Shown here piece after piece: positions 17,686 to 30,900 of a stretch of 64,000 nt of DNA. A model generated the notes under the pieces. That model was not told where the DNA came from and searched no databases. It worked only from the letters and a program-made list of their open reading frames with translations. Where the stretch lies: assembly GCA_023518375.1 (NCBI GenBank), contig CP068450.1, positions 806,001-870,000 of the forward strand. The letters run 5' to 3'. The stretch's first letter is position 1; each line of letters begins with the position of its first letter. A program made the position numbers and the translations under genes. The stretch comes from Candidatus Hepatincola sp. Av. Its GTDB lineage: Bacteria > Pseudomonadota > Alphaproteobacteria > WRAU01 > Hepatincolaceae.

Positions 17686-20600
17686 TTATGATTTTTCTTT
17701 TTTTATTTTTTCAGAAATTTCTTTATTCAAATAACTTAAACTTTCATCAACATTAATTGCTTTTTTTACAGCAGTATTTTTTTCCTTATTAGGATTTTCC
17801 ACCACAGTGTTGTCTATATTATTCATTAATGCTTGAATTTTATTTTCTAAAGAAGATAATTTTGCTAAATTAACATCAAACAAATTACCTTCTAAACTCT
17901 TAATGTAAGAAATTACTTGATTGGTATTCTCATGATACTTTTTAAAAAAGGCATCTTGGATTTTTTCTAAACTATCTATTTTTTGGTGTAAAGCAGAAAT
18001 CTCTGTAGAATTCATATTTTTTAATTGCCCCATAGAAGATAAACTTCTCACCTCAGCACTAAGAGAGGCAATATTACTGTTAAGGCTATTTACAGCCTCT
18101 TCATGTAATTTAGAAAAACTACTAAACTGTTGAGCTAATTTACTATAACTTGAAGAACCTTGTAAACTTTTTAGAATCTCTTCATTTAAGTTCTTAAACA
18201 TATCATTAGTAACTTTATATTTCTCCTCTAATAAAAATAGTTTGTGAAAAATATCAGCAGCAATATCTTGGAACTCTGAATTATAACTACCTTTTAGTAA
18301 ATTAATTTCATCTTTAATTTCACTATGATTTTTAGATACCTGATTTGAATTTGCTAGCAAATCCTTTTGGGCATCAGCTAATTTAGTTAGTGTAGTATTA
18401 AGGGTAGACATATCTTCGGAAATACTTAAAGACTGCAAATGATTCCTTACAAAAGAAATATCTTGCTTAACCTCGTTACTATTAATATTTAGAATATCTG
18501 TATTAGCTAATAACTCCTTTAGAAAAGTATTAACAGTTACTCCATCGTTACTTAGATTTACAATCACCTTAGAAATTGCAGCAATTTTTGCATACACAGA
18601 CTCTAATTTTTCATGTAATAGATCTTTATTACTTTCATTAATATTTAAGTTCTCTAAAAGTTTGAGTGTATCATTCTTAAGTTGGCTAACCGTTATAAAT
18701 AACTCATTAAATTGTGCATTTAACTGGCTATCTTTAGAATTTAGTGCCTCTATTTTCTTTTCTAAATTGCCAAAACTCTCACCACAAAGATTACTAATAA
18801 CTATAGAAATGTTATTTAGCTCTTTATCTAGATGTTCATTATAGTTATCTAGCTTATTTAAAGTAGCAGTTACTCCATTAGCATTTTGGTTTATTAAAAC
18901 CTGACTTTCTAACATAGTATTAACAATATTAGCTAGTTCTCTTTTTAAAGATTCTTGAAGGTCTTTTACTATTCCCTCGTTATTATTTACAGTATTTAGA
19001 GTTTTATTAAGAATATTATTTAAATCTGCTAAACTAGTAAGAATTGCATTGTTACTACTAACCAATTGCTTAGCATTTTCTTTATTAACTGCAATATCAG
19101 TAAATATTTCTGAAGTTAGTTTCTTAAATTCTACTACTTCATTGTTTAAATTATCTAATTTAAGTTCTAATATTTCATTTTTATTATTAATTTTTAAGTC
19201 TTCTAAACCTTTAGTCATACTTTGCATATTAACTGTTAGAGAATCATAATAATGGGTTTTTAATTCGGTTAGTTTATCAGCTAATTCTTTAACTTGATTG
19301 ATTATATCTAAAGATAATGTGTTATTTTTTTCAGCATTAACATTAGTATTAGAATAAACATTCGCAAACAATTCTAATTTATTTTGTAAATTGATATACA
19401 TAATTTTAGACTCTTGCATATGTGTGGCTAATTCTTTTAAAGCAGATTCAGACAAACTACTATCTTTCACATTACCGTTACTAATAATTTTACGGATATC
19501 ACTTGCAATATTTTCTTGCTCTAATTGCATATTTTTTAATATATGAGAAATTTTTGTAAAAGTATCATTTTCTTTATTTCTAATATATCCTAAATCATCT
19601 TGTAATTTATTAAAGTTTTGCAGGTTATCCCTTTGCATAGATTGTATATTCTTAGTATTATCTGCTAAAGAAATATATCTACGAGCCGCTTTATCATCGG
19701 AATCATCTAAAGTAACCAGAATAGTATTCTCCATTCTTAGTAATTGCTGGTTTAGAATATCTAAAGATTCTTGAATGTAACCTAAGTCAATAGAAGTATT
19801 ATTAATATTTTTAACCTGAGAAACTAAATCACTAAAATAATTAGTTTGATCTAAAATAGAGGTTAAAGTTTTTAAAGATTCTTTATAAGAAACAAAATTA
19901 CCATCAGCAATTAAGTTATTTAAAACTAAATTTCTTTCATTAACTTCTTTCAATAAATTTTTAATATCTGTAATTAAGCCTTCTGTATTGTTCTGATTAA
20001 CATCTTGTTTTAAAGCAAGTAAAGTATCATAAAAATTATGCTGTTGTTCTTTAATATGATGCAAAGTATTTAAAGTAGCTTCTTTAGAATTTAATTCATC
20101 TAGTTTTGTAGATTCCATATTATGAAATGAAGCAATACATTTATCTTGTTTTACTAGAATAGTATCTAAAAAATTAAAAATTTTACCTAAAGTTTCATTA
20201 TGACCTAAAGCGTATTGATTATAAGTACCCTGCATATCTTTATGAGCTTCGCATATATTAGTAATATTCTGTATACCCTTATTCACATCATAATGAGTCC
20301 TTACAACTTGTTCCTTAATTGTTTGGGATTCTACATTGGTTCTTTCATGAAATATTTTTAACTCCTTACTTAAAGAGCCTAGCTCCATAAAAATATTCTG
20401 TAACAACACACTATCTGAGGTTGCCTGATTAGGGGAATGGTGGTTAGTAGATCCTGAAGATCCAGCCACATGATTTGTTAATTCATTTTCTTTCAATAAA
20501 CTATTAACCAACTTATATTGAATCAAATCTTTCATTAAAGTATCAGACTTATTATTAGTAAAATTAGTTACCATACTTTGCATAAAATTCTGTAATACTG

Positions 20601-21756
20601 AATTCTCATGGGTTCTATAACTTTCATTTTGATTTAATAAAGCTAAGTTTTGCTTTACAGCTTGTTGATTTACTAATTGTTTTTCAATTTCTAGTTTATT
20701 AACATGTAGTTTTAGGTCATTAATTTTATCTAACAAATTATTTCTTTCTACATTATTAATTCTCTCTAAGTCTATTTTTTTTTCCTGTAATTCGTGGTTT
20801 TTAATATCCGTTAAATCTTCTTGGAGTTTGATGGCAAAACCTTTTATTTCTGCTACTTTTTCCTCTAAAGATTTTATTTCTTTCATTTCTAGTGAATGAA
20901 CAGATTCCACTTGTTCAGATGCCTGACCTAATAATGCCTTATTTGCAAGATTTTCAACCTTTGCTAGTTTTTCTATTAATGCTATCTTTTCATTATGAGA
21001 CACCGACTGCATTGCCATTTTTTCAGCAGTGACCTTTTCTTGCTCTAAACGCATCACTAATTCTCTAAGATCAGCAATACGTTCATTCAGTGCCGATTTT
21101 TCAACATTAGCTAATTCTACAGTGTGTAATTTATCTTCAGATAATTTATCTATTAAATCTTCCTTTTCATTACTATGTAAACGTTCTTGGGTTAGAATTT
21201 CATTATTAATTCTAGCAATAGTAGCACTAGCATTAGCTAATTGTTGTTGTAAATTAGCTTGCTCTTGGAAAGAAAAGTATTCATTTAATAATTGTTTATT
21301 AGAACTTGAGCCTTCAGTTTCAGTTTGCTTTAAAATAAACCTTTCATTTTCAATTTGATCGTAAGTTTTTTTTATACTTATTAATTTATCACTCAAAGCA
21401 GACGTTTCTGCAGATGATAACTGCCCTAACCCCAATTTTTCAGTTTCTTCTATTTCTCCCTTAAGTTTTTGAACAAGGTTTTTTAAGTTGTTTATTTTAT
21501 CAAGTAAATTTTGACCTTTTGTAAAGAGAGGAGTATTCTCAACTCTTTGGTTATTAGCTGTGCTAGCATTTACACTACTAGAAATTGAATCAGTAGACCT
21601 ATTAACTATATTATTTGTTGAAACTTGTTCTAAATTAGGACGAGAAGGCTTATAATCATTAATTTGTTTAATTTTATCTTCTATTCGCTTTTTTACATCA
21701 GCAAAATTAATAGTTTTAGGGTCAACCTTTGCTAAATGGCTTCTTAATTTTGCCAC
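17686..21756 (-). CDS. Giant cytoplasmic coiled-coil protein within the secretion locus
   Basis: 1356 residues and no recognised family. No signal peptide or membrane helix is seen. Residues 1-35 are a basic helical segment, 36-75 are Ser/Asn-rich, and 80-370 and 400-1330 are dominated by heptad-like Leu/Ile spacing with Asn, Lys, Glu and Asp, interrupted near 440-455 by a Ser/Gly/His-rich break. The tail ends in a Lys/Glu-rich helix. The start is GTG with AGAGGA five bases upstream. It is encoded between the giant secreted protein and the ABC exporter, nine bases before the latter's first possible start. That fixed position suggests a role in export or in connecting to the MotA-like tail (inference). 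It could also be an effector or scaffold. Confidence 0.75.
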   Translation of the reverse strand: MAKLRSHLAKVDPKTINFADVKKRIEDKIKQINDYKPSRPNLEQVSTNNIVNRSTDSISSSVNASTANNQRVENTPLFTKGQNLLDKINNLKNLVQKLKGEIEETEKLGLGQLSSAETSALSDKLISIKKTYDQIENERFILKQTETEGSSSNKQLLNEYFSFQEQANLQQQLANASATIARINNEILTQERLHSNEKEDLIDKLSEDKLHTVELANVEKSALNERIADLRELVMRLEQEKVTAEKMAMQSVSHNEKIALIEKLAKVENLANKALLGQASEQVESVHSLEMKEIKSLEEKVAEIKGFAIKLQEDLTDIKNHELQEKKIDLERINNVERNNLLDKINDLKLHVNKLEIEKQLVNQQAVKQNLALLNQNESYRTHENSVLQNFMQSMVTNFTNNKSDTLMKDLIQYKLVNSLLKENELTNHVAGSSGSTNHHSPNQATSDSVLLQNIFMELGSLSKELKIFHERTNVESQTIKEQVVRTHYDVNKGIQNITNICEAHKDMQGTYNQYALGHNETLGKIFNFLDTILVKQDKCIASFHNMESTKLDELNSKEATLNTLHHIKEQQHNFYDTLLALKQDVNQNNTEGLITDIKNLLKEVNERNLVLNNLIADGNFVSYKESLKTLTSILDQTNYFSDLVSQVKNINNTSIDLGYIQESLDILNQQLLRMENTILVTLDDSDDKAARRYISLADNTKNIQSMQRDNLQNFNKLQDDLGYIRNKENDTFTKISHILKNMQLEQENIASDIRKIISNGNVKDSSLSESALKELATHMQESKIMYINLQNKLELFANVYSNTNVNAEKNNTLSLDIINQVKELADKLTELKTHYYDSLTVNMQSMTKGLEDLKINNKNEILELKLDNLNNEVVEFKKLTSEIFTDIAVNKENAKQLVSSNNAILTSLADLNNILNKTLNTVNNNEGIVKDLQESLKRELANIVNTMLESQVLINQNANGVTATLNKLDNYNEHLDKELNNISIVISNLCGESFGNLEKKIEALNSKDSQLNAQFNELFITVSQLKNDTLKLLENLNINESNKDLLHEKLESVYAKIAAISKVIVNLSNDGVTVNTFLKELLANTDILNINSNEVKQDISFVRNHLQSLSISEDMSTLNTTLTKLADAQKDLLANSNQVSKNHSEIKDEINLLKGSYNSEFQDIAADIFHKLFLLEEKYKVTNDMFKNLNEEILKSLQGSSSYSKLAQQFSSFSKLHEEAVNSLNSNIASLSAEVRSLSSMGQLKNMNSTEISALHQKIDSLEKIQDAFFKKYHENTNQVISYIKSLEGNLFDVNLAKLSSLENKIQALMNNIDNTVVENPNKEKNTAVKKAINVDESLSYLNKEISEKIKKEKS

Positions 21757-21903
21757 AACATTCCTCTTGAACTAATATTATCAGTTATTTTAATTATATT
21801 AGAAACCAACAAGCATTGCAATTAATCAAATTAAGAAAATTATCACATTTCTTGATTTAATTAACCAATTACAAATTTCTCATAAACTATGAAAAGTAAT
21901 TAA

Positions 21904-24900
21904 TTATATATTACTATTACCATTATTAGAGTTATGCTTATGTAAGACAGATTGCAGTGCTGCTATTTTATCTGCACTATCATCAAAATGCTCGGTAACC
22001 TCGGCTATACTACTCTCTTCTATATGGTTCATATTAAAGTCTAAATTATCTAAATTAATAGTTGGTAAATTATTAGCTAAGCCATCTAAATGATTCATTA
22101 AGCTATCAATATTATCTTCATTACTTGCAAAAGCTTTACTTACCAGATTAGCTAAAGAAATTGAAGATTCATCATGTGAGCCATGATCCAAAACTTTACC
22201 TTCACTGTCATTAAATAAATCTTTAATATTACTTAAATTAATATCATGATTAGCTATAAACTCATCATGATCTACCTTAGAAAGATAATCTGTTAATTTA
22301 CCTAAAATTGTGGCATGATCTTCGTTATTATTTGTAGTGTTATCAATTACAGTAGGTGTATCATTATTAGTTGAAGTTACAGACTCATTACTTTTACTAT
22401 CATCATGCAAATTATTTTCATTAACTACTGGTTCATTATTATTATTGGAAGAAGAAGAATTACTTGTATCATTTGCATTCCAAACAATATCATCCATTGT
22501 GGCATCACCAATGTATACCGTATTACCATCTTCATCTGTTACTACTAAGTAACTACCACCTGTTATATATGTAATTCCATCTATAACTACAGTATCTTCA
22601 TCTATTTCTTGAACTGCATAATCACCGTTAATAATTATATAATCGTTATTATCACCAGCCCATAATAATACATTATTATCAATTTGGTTAATAATGATTG
22701 TATCGGCTTCATCCGATAGTATATATTTAGTGCCATAATCACCGGTTTCATCATTTATATACATAGTTAAAGCTGAATCTCCAGTAAGAGTTTCAAAATT
22801 TTGTACAGTGATTATTCCTCCAGTAACTGTAACTTCATTACCACTAAGCGTACCACTTTCATAGTGTAGAGTATCTACTCCTCCCTGACCCTGTTGCCCT
22901 CTGGCGTCAATAGTCATAGAAGCACTACTATCCAGCGATGTACTAGAATCTATAGTAATAACATCTTGCCCACCACTTAGGTATAATTCATCTACTCCTA
23001 CTAAAGAATAAGTTGTACCACCTGTATCAAATACAACTGTAGAATTAGTACCTATGTTTGCATTCACAGCATCAGTTGGGCTATAAGCAGAATAATCAAC
23101 TTGGAAATTTTGTTCAGCATCTACACTTACACTTTGTAAGGAGGTATAATTACTATTACTTCCTGTTAATCTCAAGTTAACATCATTATTATGAATTTCT
23201 AAATTAGTAACACTTTGTAGAATTAAGTTTAAAAATAAATCATCACTAGCATCTCCTGCATCACCAGTAGAAGATTCGTAATACAATTGTGAGGCTTGGA
23301 AACGGTCATTACCAGAAGTTCTTAAATCTATGGTTTGAGAGGATTGTTGAGAAAAAACAATAGTACTACTATCTAAAGTAATTTTTTCCCCATCATTACT
23401 ATCCACAAAAGCATCAACATCTACAGTAATGGTTGAAGCAACAGCACTTATTGTTTCAAAATTTGTAAAAGTATTACTATTTTGGTTTGTTTGAGTAACC
23501 ACATCTTGGGAGATTTCCACATCAGTAGTACTAGATAAGGTATCATTTCCATTATCAGCATCAATAGTAATAGCATTACCACCTGTAGCATAATTAGCTA
23601 CATTAACTACATCATTCCCTGAGCCCAATACAATTTCATCAAGGTTTTCAAAATTAATATCAATCGTTCCCATAGATAAATCTAAATTTGTAGCAGAGTT
23701 TATATCTATGCTAACAGCAAAAGTAGTTTCCCCACCTGTACCAGATGCAACATTTAAGGTATTAGTTCCAGTAGAATCTAATACCACAGCATTTACAGAA
23801 CCATAGTAATTATCTTGTAAAGTAATATTGGTATTTGCCCCACTTATTTCTACTGATTCAAAACCTTTATACACAGTACTACTACCTGTAGACATACTAC
23901 CCTGAGAAAAAACTAAGGCTACATCAGTTGCAGTATTCAAAACTAATTGGTCTTCTTCACCTACTGTTTGCCCTCCAGCATCTATAGTTGTAGCTACATC
24001 ACCAAAACTATCTTCTATAACTACAATATCAGTATCTGAACTTAGAATGATATTATCTATACCTGTATAAGTAGCAATTGTTGAACCTGAAATATCATTA
24101 CTAGTGGTTACAGTAAAGCCGGTGGCAGAATCATAATTAGATAATGTATAAGTTTCTTGGTTAGCATTAGTTCCATAGTTTCTTAAATCTAACGTATCGG
24201 CACCTTCTTCTGCATTAAATGTTATATTTTCTAAACTCTGGGATACTAAAATCGTATCATTTGAAGCACCTGAATTATAAGTTTCAAAACCAGTTAAAGT
24301 TAATGCTAAGGTTCCTCCGCCAGCTAAGGTTGAAGATACTGTATTTGAAGTTAAATCATAAAGAACAACATCAGATGTTGTATTGGTTGCAATATTTAAG
24401 TTAATAGTATCCGATGTTCCTGCTGTAGCATCTATAGTTAATTGTATATAACTGTAAGTAGTTGCAGTATTAGATAAATCAACAGTTAAATTATTAGCCT
24501 GTGAAGACAATTTCAACTTTTCTACATTTTTCAATGTAGATGTTGCCGTACCTACTGTTAGGGTAATTCCTGTTTCATTAACAACAATTGTAGAGGTATC
24601 TGTCATAGCTGTTAAATCTACAGTATCTTCAACTGTTTGCGAACCCATATCAATAGTAGTACCATCAGCTAAAGCTTCTGTAATATTCAAAGTATCATCA
24701 AAACTTGTTAATACTAAATTTACTTGGGTATCATAAATAATAGTATCCACCGCCCCTGAATCTGCTGTAATTTCCACGGTTGTGCCATAGTTAACCGCAA
24801 CCCCATTAGTAAAAGTAGAGTAATCCATATTAATAATATCAGCATGAATAGTATAGTCTGAGGATAATCCACTAGCATTAGTTTCAGCTGCTGTAAAATT

Positions 24901-27900
24901 TACCTCATCAAAATAAAATTCATCTATATTTGATACTACCATACTACCGTCTACTGTGGTTAAAGTTCCTGTTTTTAAATCAAAGTCTACTTCCCCACTT
25001 GTAGCAGTTAAAGCTACCGCATCAAACACATCATTAGCTCCTGTATTACCATCAATAATTAAACCATCTTGGACATTACCTGAATAAACAAAAGTATCGT
25101 TATTAATAGTACCTATAATTTGCTCTGCATTAGTAACCGAATAAGAAGAATTACTAACTGTACCAGCATCAGAAAAAATAAAATCTGCACTAGAATCTGA
25201 AATATCAGCTACTAAACTTTCAGACCCTGTATAGGAAGCAAAGGATACAGTATCACTGCCTGCCCCCATATCTATGTTAATAGTAGGCATAGTAGAGCTT
25301 GTATTCCATACCTGAATATTTAGGATATCGTTATTATCACTTAAAATTAAAGTTTCAAAATCTGAAAAAGTATTTTGCCCCCCAGCATTAGTAACTAAAA
25401 ATTGATTAGCGTTCTCTTGATCGTAATATAATACTACCCCTTCGGTAGCACCAGCAAAATTTAAAGTATCATTACCTTCTCCACCACTAATTACAAAGCC
25501 AGCTGCATCACCTGCATTTACAGTATCATCTTGAGATGTAAGCTCATAGTTTTCAAAATTTATTAAACTATAACCTGCAAATGTAAAAGATCCTCCTGAA
25601 CTTAAGTTTACAGTAACGGCATTAGCATAACCCCCTAGTGAAATTGTATCAACTCCATCACCTGCATCTATAGTTAATAGAGTTTCAGTACCAGCATACT
25701 CCGTTAACTCTACAGTATCACTGTTACTAGTTAGTACAACTGTATCAATATCTATTAAGGTATCTCCTGTAGTATTAAGATCGGAAGATGTATGTACAAC
25801 TACTCCACTCGTACTAATGCTTGTAACACTTAAGGTTATACTTGAACTAGAGTTTGCATAGGAAACTACATCATTTACAGTATCCCCACCATCAAAAGTC
25901 ATAGATAAGAATCCTGAGGTCTCTACATTCAGAATATCATCATCATCTACTGCAATAACATCAAAACCTGTAGCTTGAATAAAATTAGTACCACCTGAAG
26001 TAATTGCTATATTATAACCATTAATACCTAAATCAGTTATATAAAAAGTATTACCGCTACCATTTAAAGTTAAAGTATCAGTACCCCCTGTGGAGGCATT
26101 AAAAATAAAATTAGCTGCAACAGATTCATCATCTGCAGTATAGGTATAGTTTAGAGTATCATTTCCTTTACCTAAGGTAACATTATGAAAATTAGTATAA
26201 CTATTCTCGGGAGTAGTTGTAGAGCCATCATCAAAAGAAGCTGTAAAAGAGGCATTAGTAAAATCTACGGTAATATCATAAGCATCTACTCCCTCAAAAG
26301 AAATAATATTATTACCAGCACCCCCATCAATACTACCTAAAATTTGTCCATTACCTAAAATAAATAAATCGTCACCATCACCACCAACAGCACCCTCAAA
26401 ATTTGAAAAAGTATCTGTAGCAGTATCTCCTGTTGTTGTATTTGTTTTGGTTGCTGTTCCTGTAGTAAAATCAATAATTACACTATAACCTGTAGCTTGT
26501 GAATAATCTAAAGTATCAACATCATCTAATCCATCAATCAGTACACTACCTTCGCCATAACCATAATATGTATCTTTTTGATTAGTTAAAGCATAACCTT
26601 CAATATTTACAAAAGTATAATCATTAGTCAAACCTGTATCGGGAACTCCATTACCAAATTCGTTATTATCTGTAGTAATAGATTCAAAACTAACCTGATC
26701 GTTAGAACCATTCCCACCATCTAGAATAATTTCATGTCCTGTATCATTAATAGCTAATATAAAAACATCATCAGCGGCTGAACCTTTAATGCTTACTATA
26801 TTATCCATGTCAAAGTAATCATTATACGTATCAGTAAGACCATTTTTAGAAACAGAACTATCTCTAAAATCTACAACTACTCCAGATACTAAATTAGTAT
26901 AATCAAGAGCAACATTACCTAAATAAGTATATCCCTGAGAACCACCATGAATTGTAGCTGTACCTGTACCTGTATACTCTATTACTTCTATACTAACTAA
27001 AGTTTCTGTAGCAGTAGCAGAGTTATTTAAGGTAACAATACCTGTAAAAGCATCAAATTCTATATCATCATTACCAGCATAAGTAATGGTATCAACCCCT
27101 GAAGAGCCATTAATTGAAGTACTCTCTGTAAATCCGGTATCAATAGTTACATGATCATCATTATCTGTTAAGGCAAATACATCAACCCCAACAAATTGAA
27201 TTGTATAATCTGTAGTAGAATCCCCAATATTAAAAGTTGTATTACCACTTGCATCAATACTAATACTTACAGCATCTGTTGTATTAAACCTTACAATATC
27301 CTGAGCAACAAGAGTACTAGAGGTATCTAAATTCACACTTAAAGAATTTACCAAAGCAGGATCTAAGTCTAAAAAAGAATCATCTACAATAACTGTATCG
27401 GAGCCTGATGTTCCTACTAAATTATTAATTTCTTCATAAGAATCAGTAATACCTACAATGTTAACTGTACCTTCACCTATATTAATAGTTACAGGTAAAT
27501 TAGATTCTTCATAGGTTAAAGTATCGGAGCCTGAACCACCAATATAAGTATAAGAAGCTAAATCAGAACCATAAAAAGTATTATTTGAAGTTGCTGAGCC
27601 TTTAATTATTTCTACATTATCAATACTAATAGCGCTATCACTATCACCCTGTATAGTATTAGTATTAGCATGAAATTCAATCTCTCCTGCATAGCTAGAA
27701 GCATCTAACATATCAGCACCATCTCCAGCGTCTACGGTAATACCAGATAAAGAGGTAGAATAACCAACACTTAAAATAATAGTATCATCATTGTCAGATA
27801 ATTGAATTCGTTCAACAGAAGTAAAAGTATCAATAGCCATAGAGTTTGTACCATCAGATACAGTACCAGCTGTAACATCAAACGTTAAACCCACATCAGT

Positions 27901-30900
27901 ATCAAAAGCTAAAGTATCATCACCAGCCCCTAAGTCAATATTCATTCCGTCTGACCCTATGGCTAAATTTGTAACTAAGATTGTATCATTATAATCTGTA
28001 CCAATAATTGTTTCAATATTCTCAAAACTATCATACTGAGCAGCATTATTTTTCTTAATGACTGTGTTACTTGATAGATCAATTGTAATACTAGCTCCAC
28101 CTGTAAAATTTGAATAATCTAATGTATCGGAACCATCTCCTCCATCAAAATTCATATTTTTTAATTCAGAAGTATAAACAATATCGTCTCCACCTGTTAA
28201 TACTATATTATCTATATTCTGCATATTAAGTGTAGCATTTATACCGCCTGTAATTGTATCATCTACAGCATAATTACCAGATAATGTAAGAACTACAGCA
28301 GCTGTAGAAGCATCTCCTATTTGAACAGTACTAGAAGATCCAGAAGCATTATTGCCAATCAATGTAATGCCATCCACATCTCCAGAAATTACAAAAATTG
28401 TTTCCCCTTGTGATGCTTTAATAGTTTCAAAATTATCAAACTCAACCTCTTTGTCTCCGGAGAAACCATCAACATTTAAGGCAATATTACCTGAAACCGT
28501 TGAAATATCAATGGTTAAATTATCTGAAATACTAGCAAAGTCTAATATATCATCACCACCTTTGGCATCAATTCTTACAATACTATTAGTTGCATACGTT
28601 TCTTGAAATACTACAGAATCATTACCGTCTCCTAATGATAAATCCTCTACATTAGTCAAAGTATTGATAGATACCGTAGTATCATTGGTTTTATTCACTG
28701 TTGTACTAGAACCTACAGACACTACAAAAGTTACTGTAGCTAAATCATTAAAAACTACAGTATCATAACCATCATTACCATCTATAGAAAAACCTGTATC
28801 ACCGGATAATGTAAAACTATCGTCATATGTTGTACCTACAAATCCTTCAATGTTAGCTAATTCCCAAGTGATTCCACCTGCCTCAAAAGTATTAGTAGCA
28901 CCTGTTAAAGTAAGATTTAAAGCATTAGCCGAATCAGTAAAACTACTAAAATCTATAGTGTCTACTCCACCTAATCCATCTAAGCTAATAGTACCACCGG
29001 CACTATCTTCATAAGCTAGAAATATATCATTTTTATTGGAAGCTTCTATGAAATCTATATTTATTAAGGTATCAGTATATAGAGGAGTATTATCAGAACT
29101 TTGCCCCTTATAAACCAAACCATTAGCTAAATCAAAAGTAACCCCCTGACTTGAGTTTAAATAACTTACAGTATCGTCAACTCCATCAACTCCATTAAAA
29201 GTATAAGAAAACTGATAAGAAGCATAATAAGTATTTTCTACAGTACCACCATAAAAAACTTCAACATTAGAGATTGAATCTGTATTTGTTCCTTTAGTTA
29301 CATTCTGAGAAGTTGCAGTTAAGTCAAATACTAAGGCAGTATTAACAGCACTATAATCAGCTATATCTGTGCCACCAGAACCATTAAAACCAATGTCAAT
29401 CCCTTCCACAGCATATAATGTATCGTTGTAAGTTGTACCAATAGCACTTTCAGTATTATGGAAAGTAATAGTTTTAGGAGGTACAGTTACTAAATTAACT
29501 ATCATATCCGAACCTGAATAGCTTACCTCTATCCCCTCTGGACCATCTAATAACACTGCAGAAAAATTGGCAGTATCGTTACCATCTCCTAAATCAATAT
29601 CAATTCCTGAAAGAGTATCTATACTATCTATGTTACTAGTAAAATTTACCTCATCATTACCAGCTGTACCTACAATATTTTCTATATTAGAAAAATAATC
29701 TACCCCTCCACCATCATCTTTAGTTACAAAATTAGATGTCCCTGCAAAATTAATATTAATTCCACTACTACCAGTGTAAGAAATTGTTGAATAATCTAAT
29801 GTATCGGAACCATCTCCTCCATCTATAGTGTGAACTTCATTAGCACCCGCACCTTTATTCATATAAAAGGTATCATCAAAATTAGTACCTACAATAGTAG
29901 CAACATTTAACGAACTATCAGCATTAAAAATATTAAACGTATCAGTACCACCTGTTTTTGTTATAGTTCCTGTGCCTGCAGTATCATCAAAAGTTACAAC
30001 AATACCCCCTGTTAAATTAGAATAATTTAAGGTATCATTACCTCTTCCTGCATTAATTGTAAAATCACCATTATCAGTACCAAAAACCACATCATTACTA
30101 TTAGATAAATACACATTATTACCATTATCCCAATTATCAAAAGTATCGTAATTAGCATTTGCCCAATTATCAGAATCTGTAGATTTATAAATATTACCTG
30201 TACTTAAGTCAAAAGTTACGGCATTGCTTGAATATGAATAATCTAAAATATCTGCACCACCACCACTTTGAAAATCGTAAGAATTTTCAAAGCTACCATA
30301 AAAAGTATCATCGTAGGTAGTACCAACAATTACTTCAAAATTACTAATATAGTCTGTATGACTATCACCTTTTTCAACACTACCAAAACCATAAAAAATT
30401 ATTCCTTCACCACTATCTAATAAAGAATAATCTAGCGTGTCTGTGCCTTCCCCGCCATCTAAATTATAATCATAGCTAGCGGATATATCATCACTATAAT
30501 AAGAATAAAAGTAATCATCATTGCTTGAGCCTTTAATGTTTTCAAAATTTGCAAAGGTTATTATAAGGTTATTATCGGCATCATAAATTGTAAAATCTTT
30601 AAGATTAATTGTTGCTTGCCCGTTAAAACTCTCATCAATAAAAAGGGTATCACCACTTATACCTTCACCAGCATCAATAAAAGGAGTAAAAGTACTAAAA
30701 TTACTTACATAAACATAATCTACATAGTCGGTCAAATATATATTTTCAATATCAAGAATAGTGCTTTCACCAGTATTAGTTTTAACTGTAGTAACACCTT
30801 CTCCAGAATCTGGATCTTCAATTCCTACATATACATATATGCCTGTAGTACTTACGTAAGTATCATAATAAGATTCTTTAAAATTTATACCTGTAGAGTC

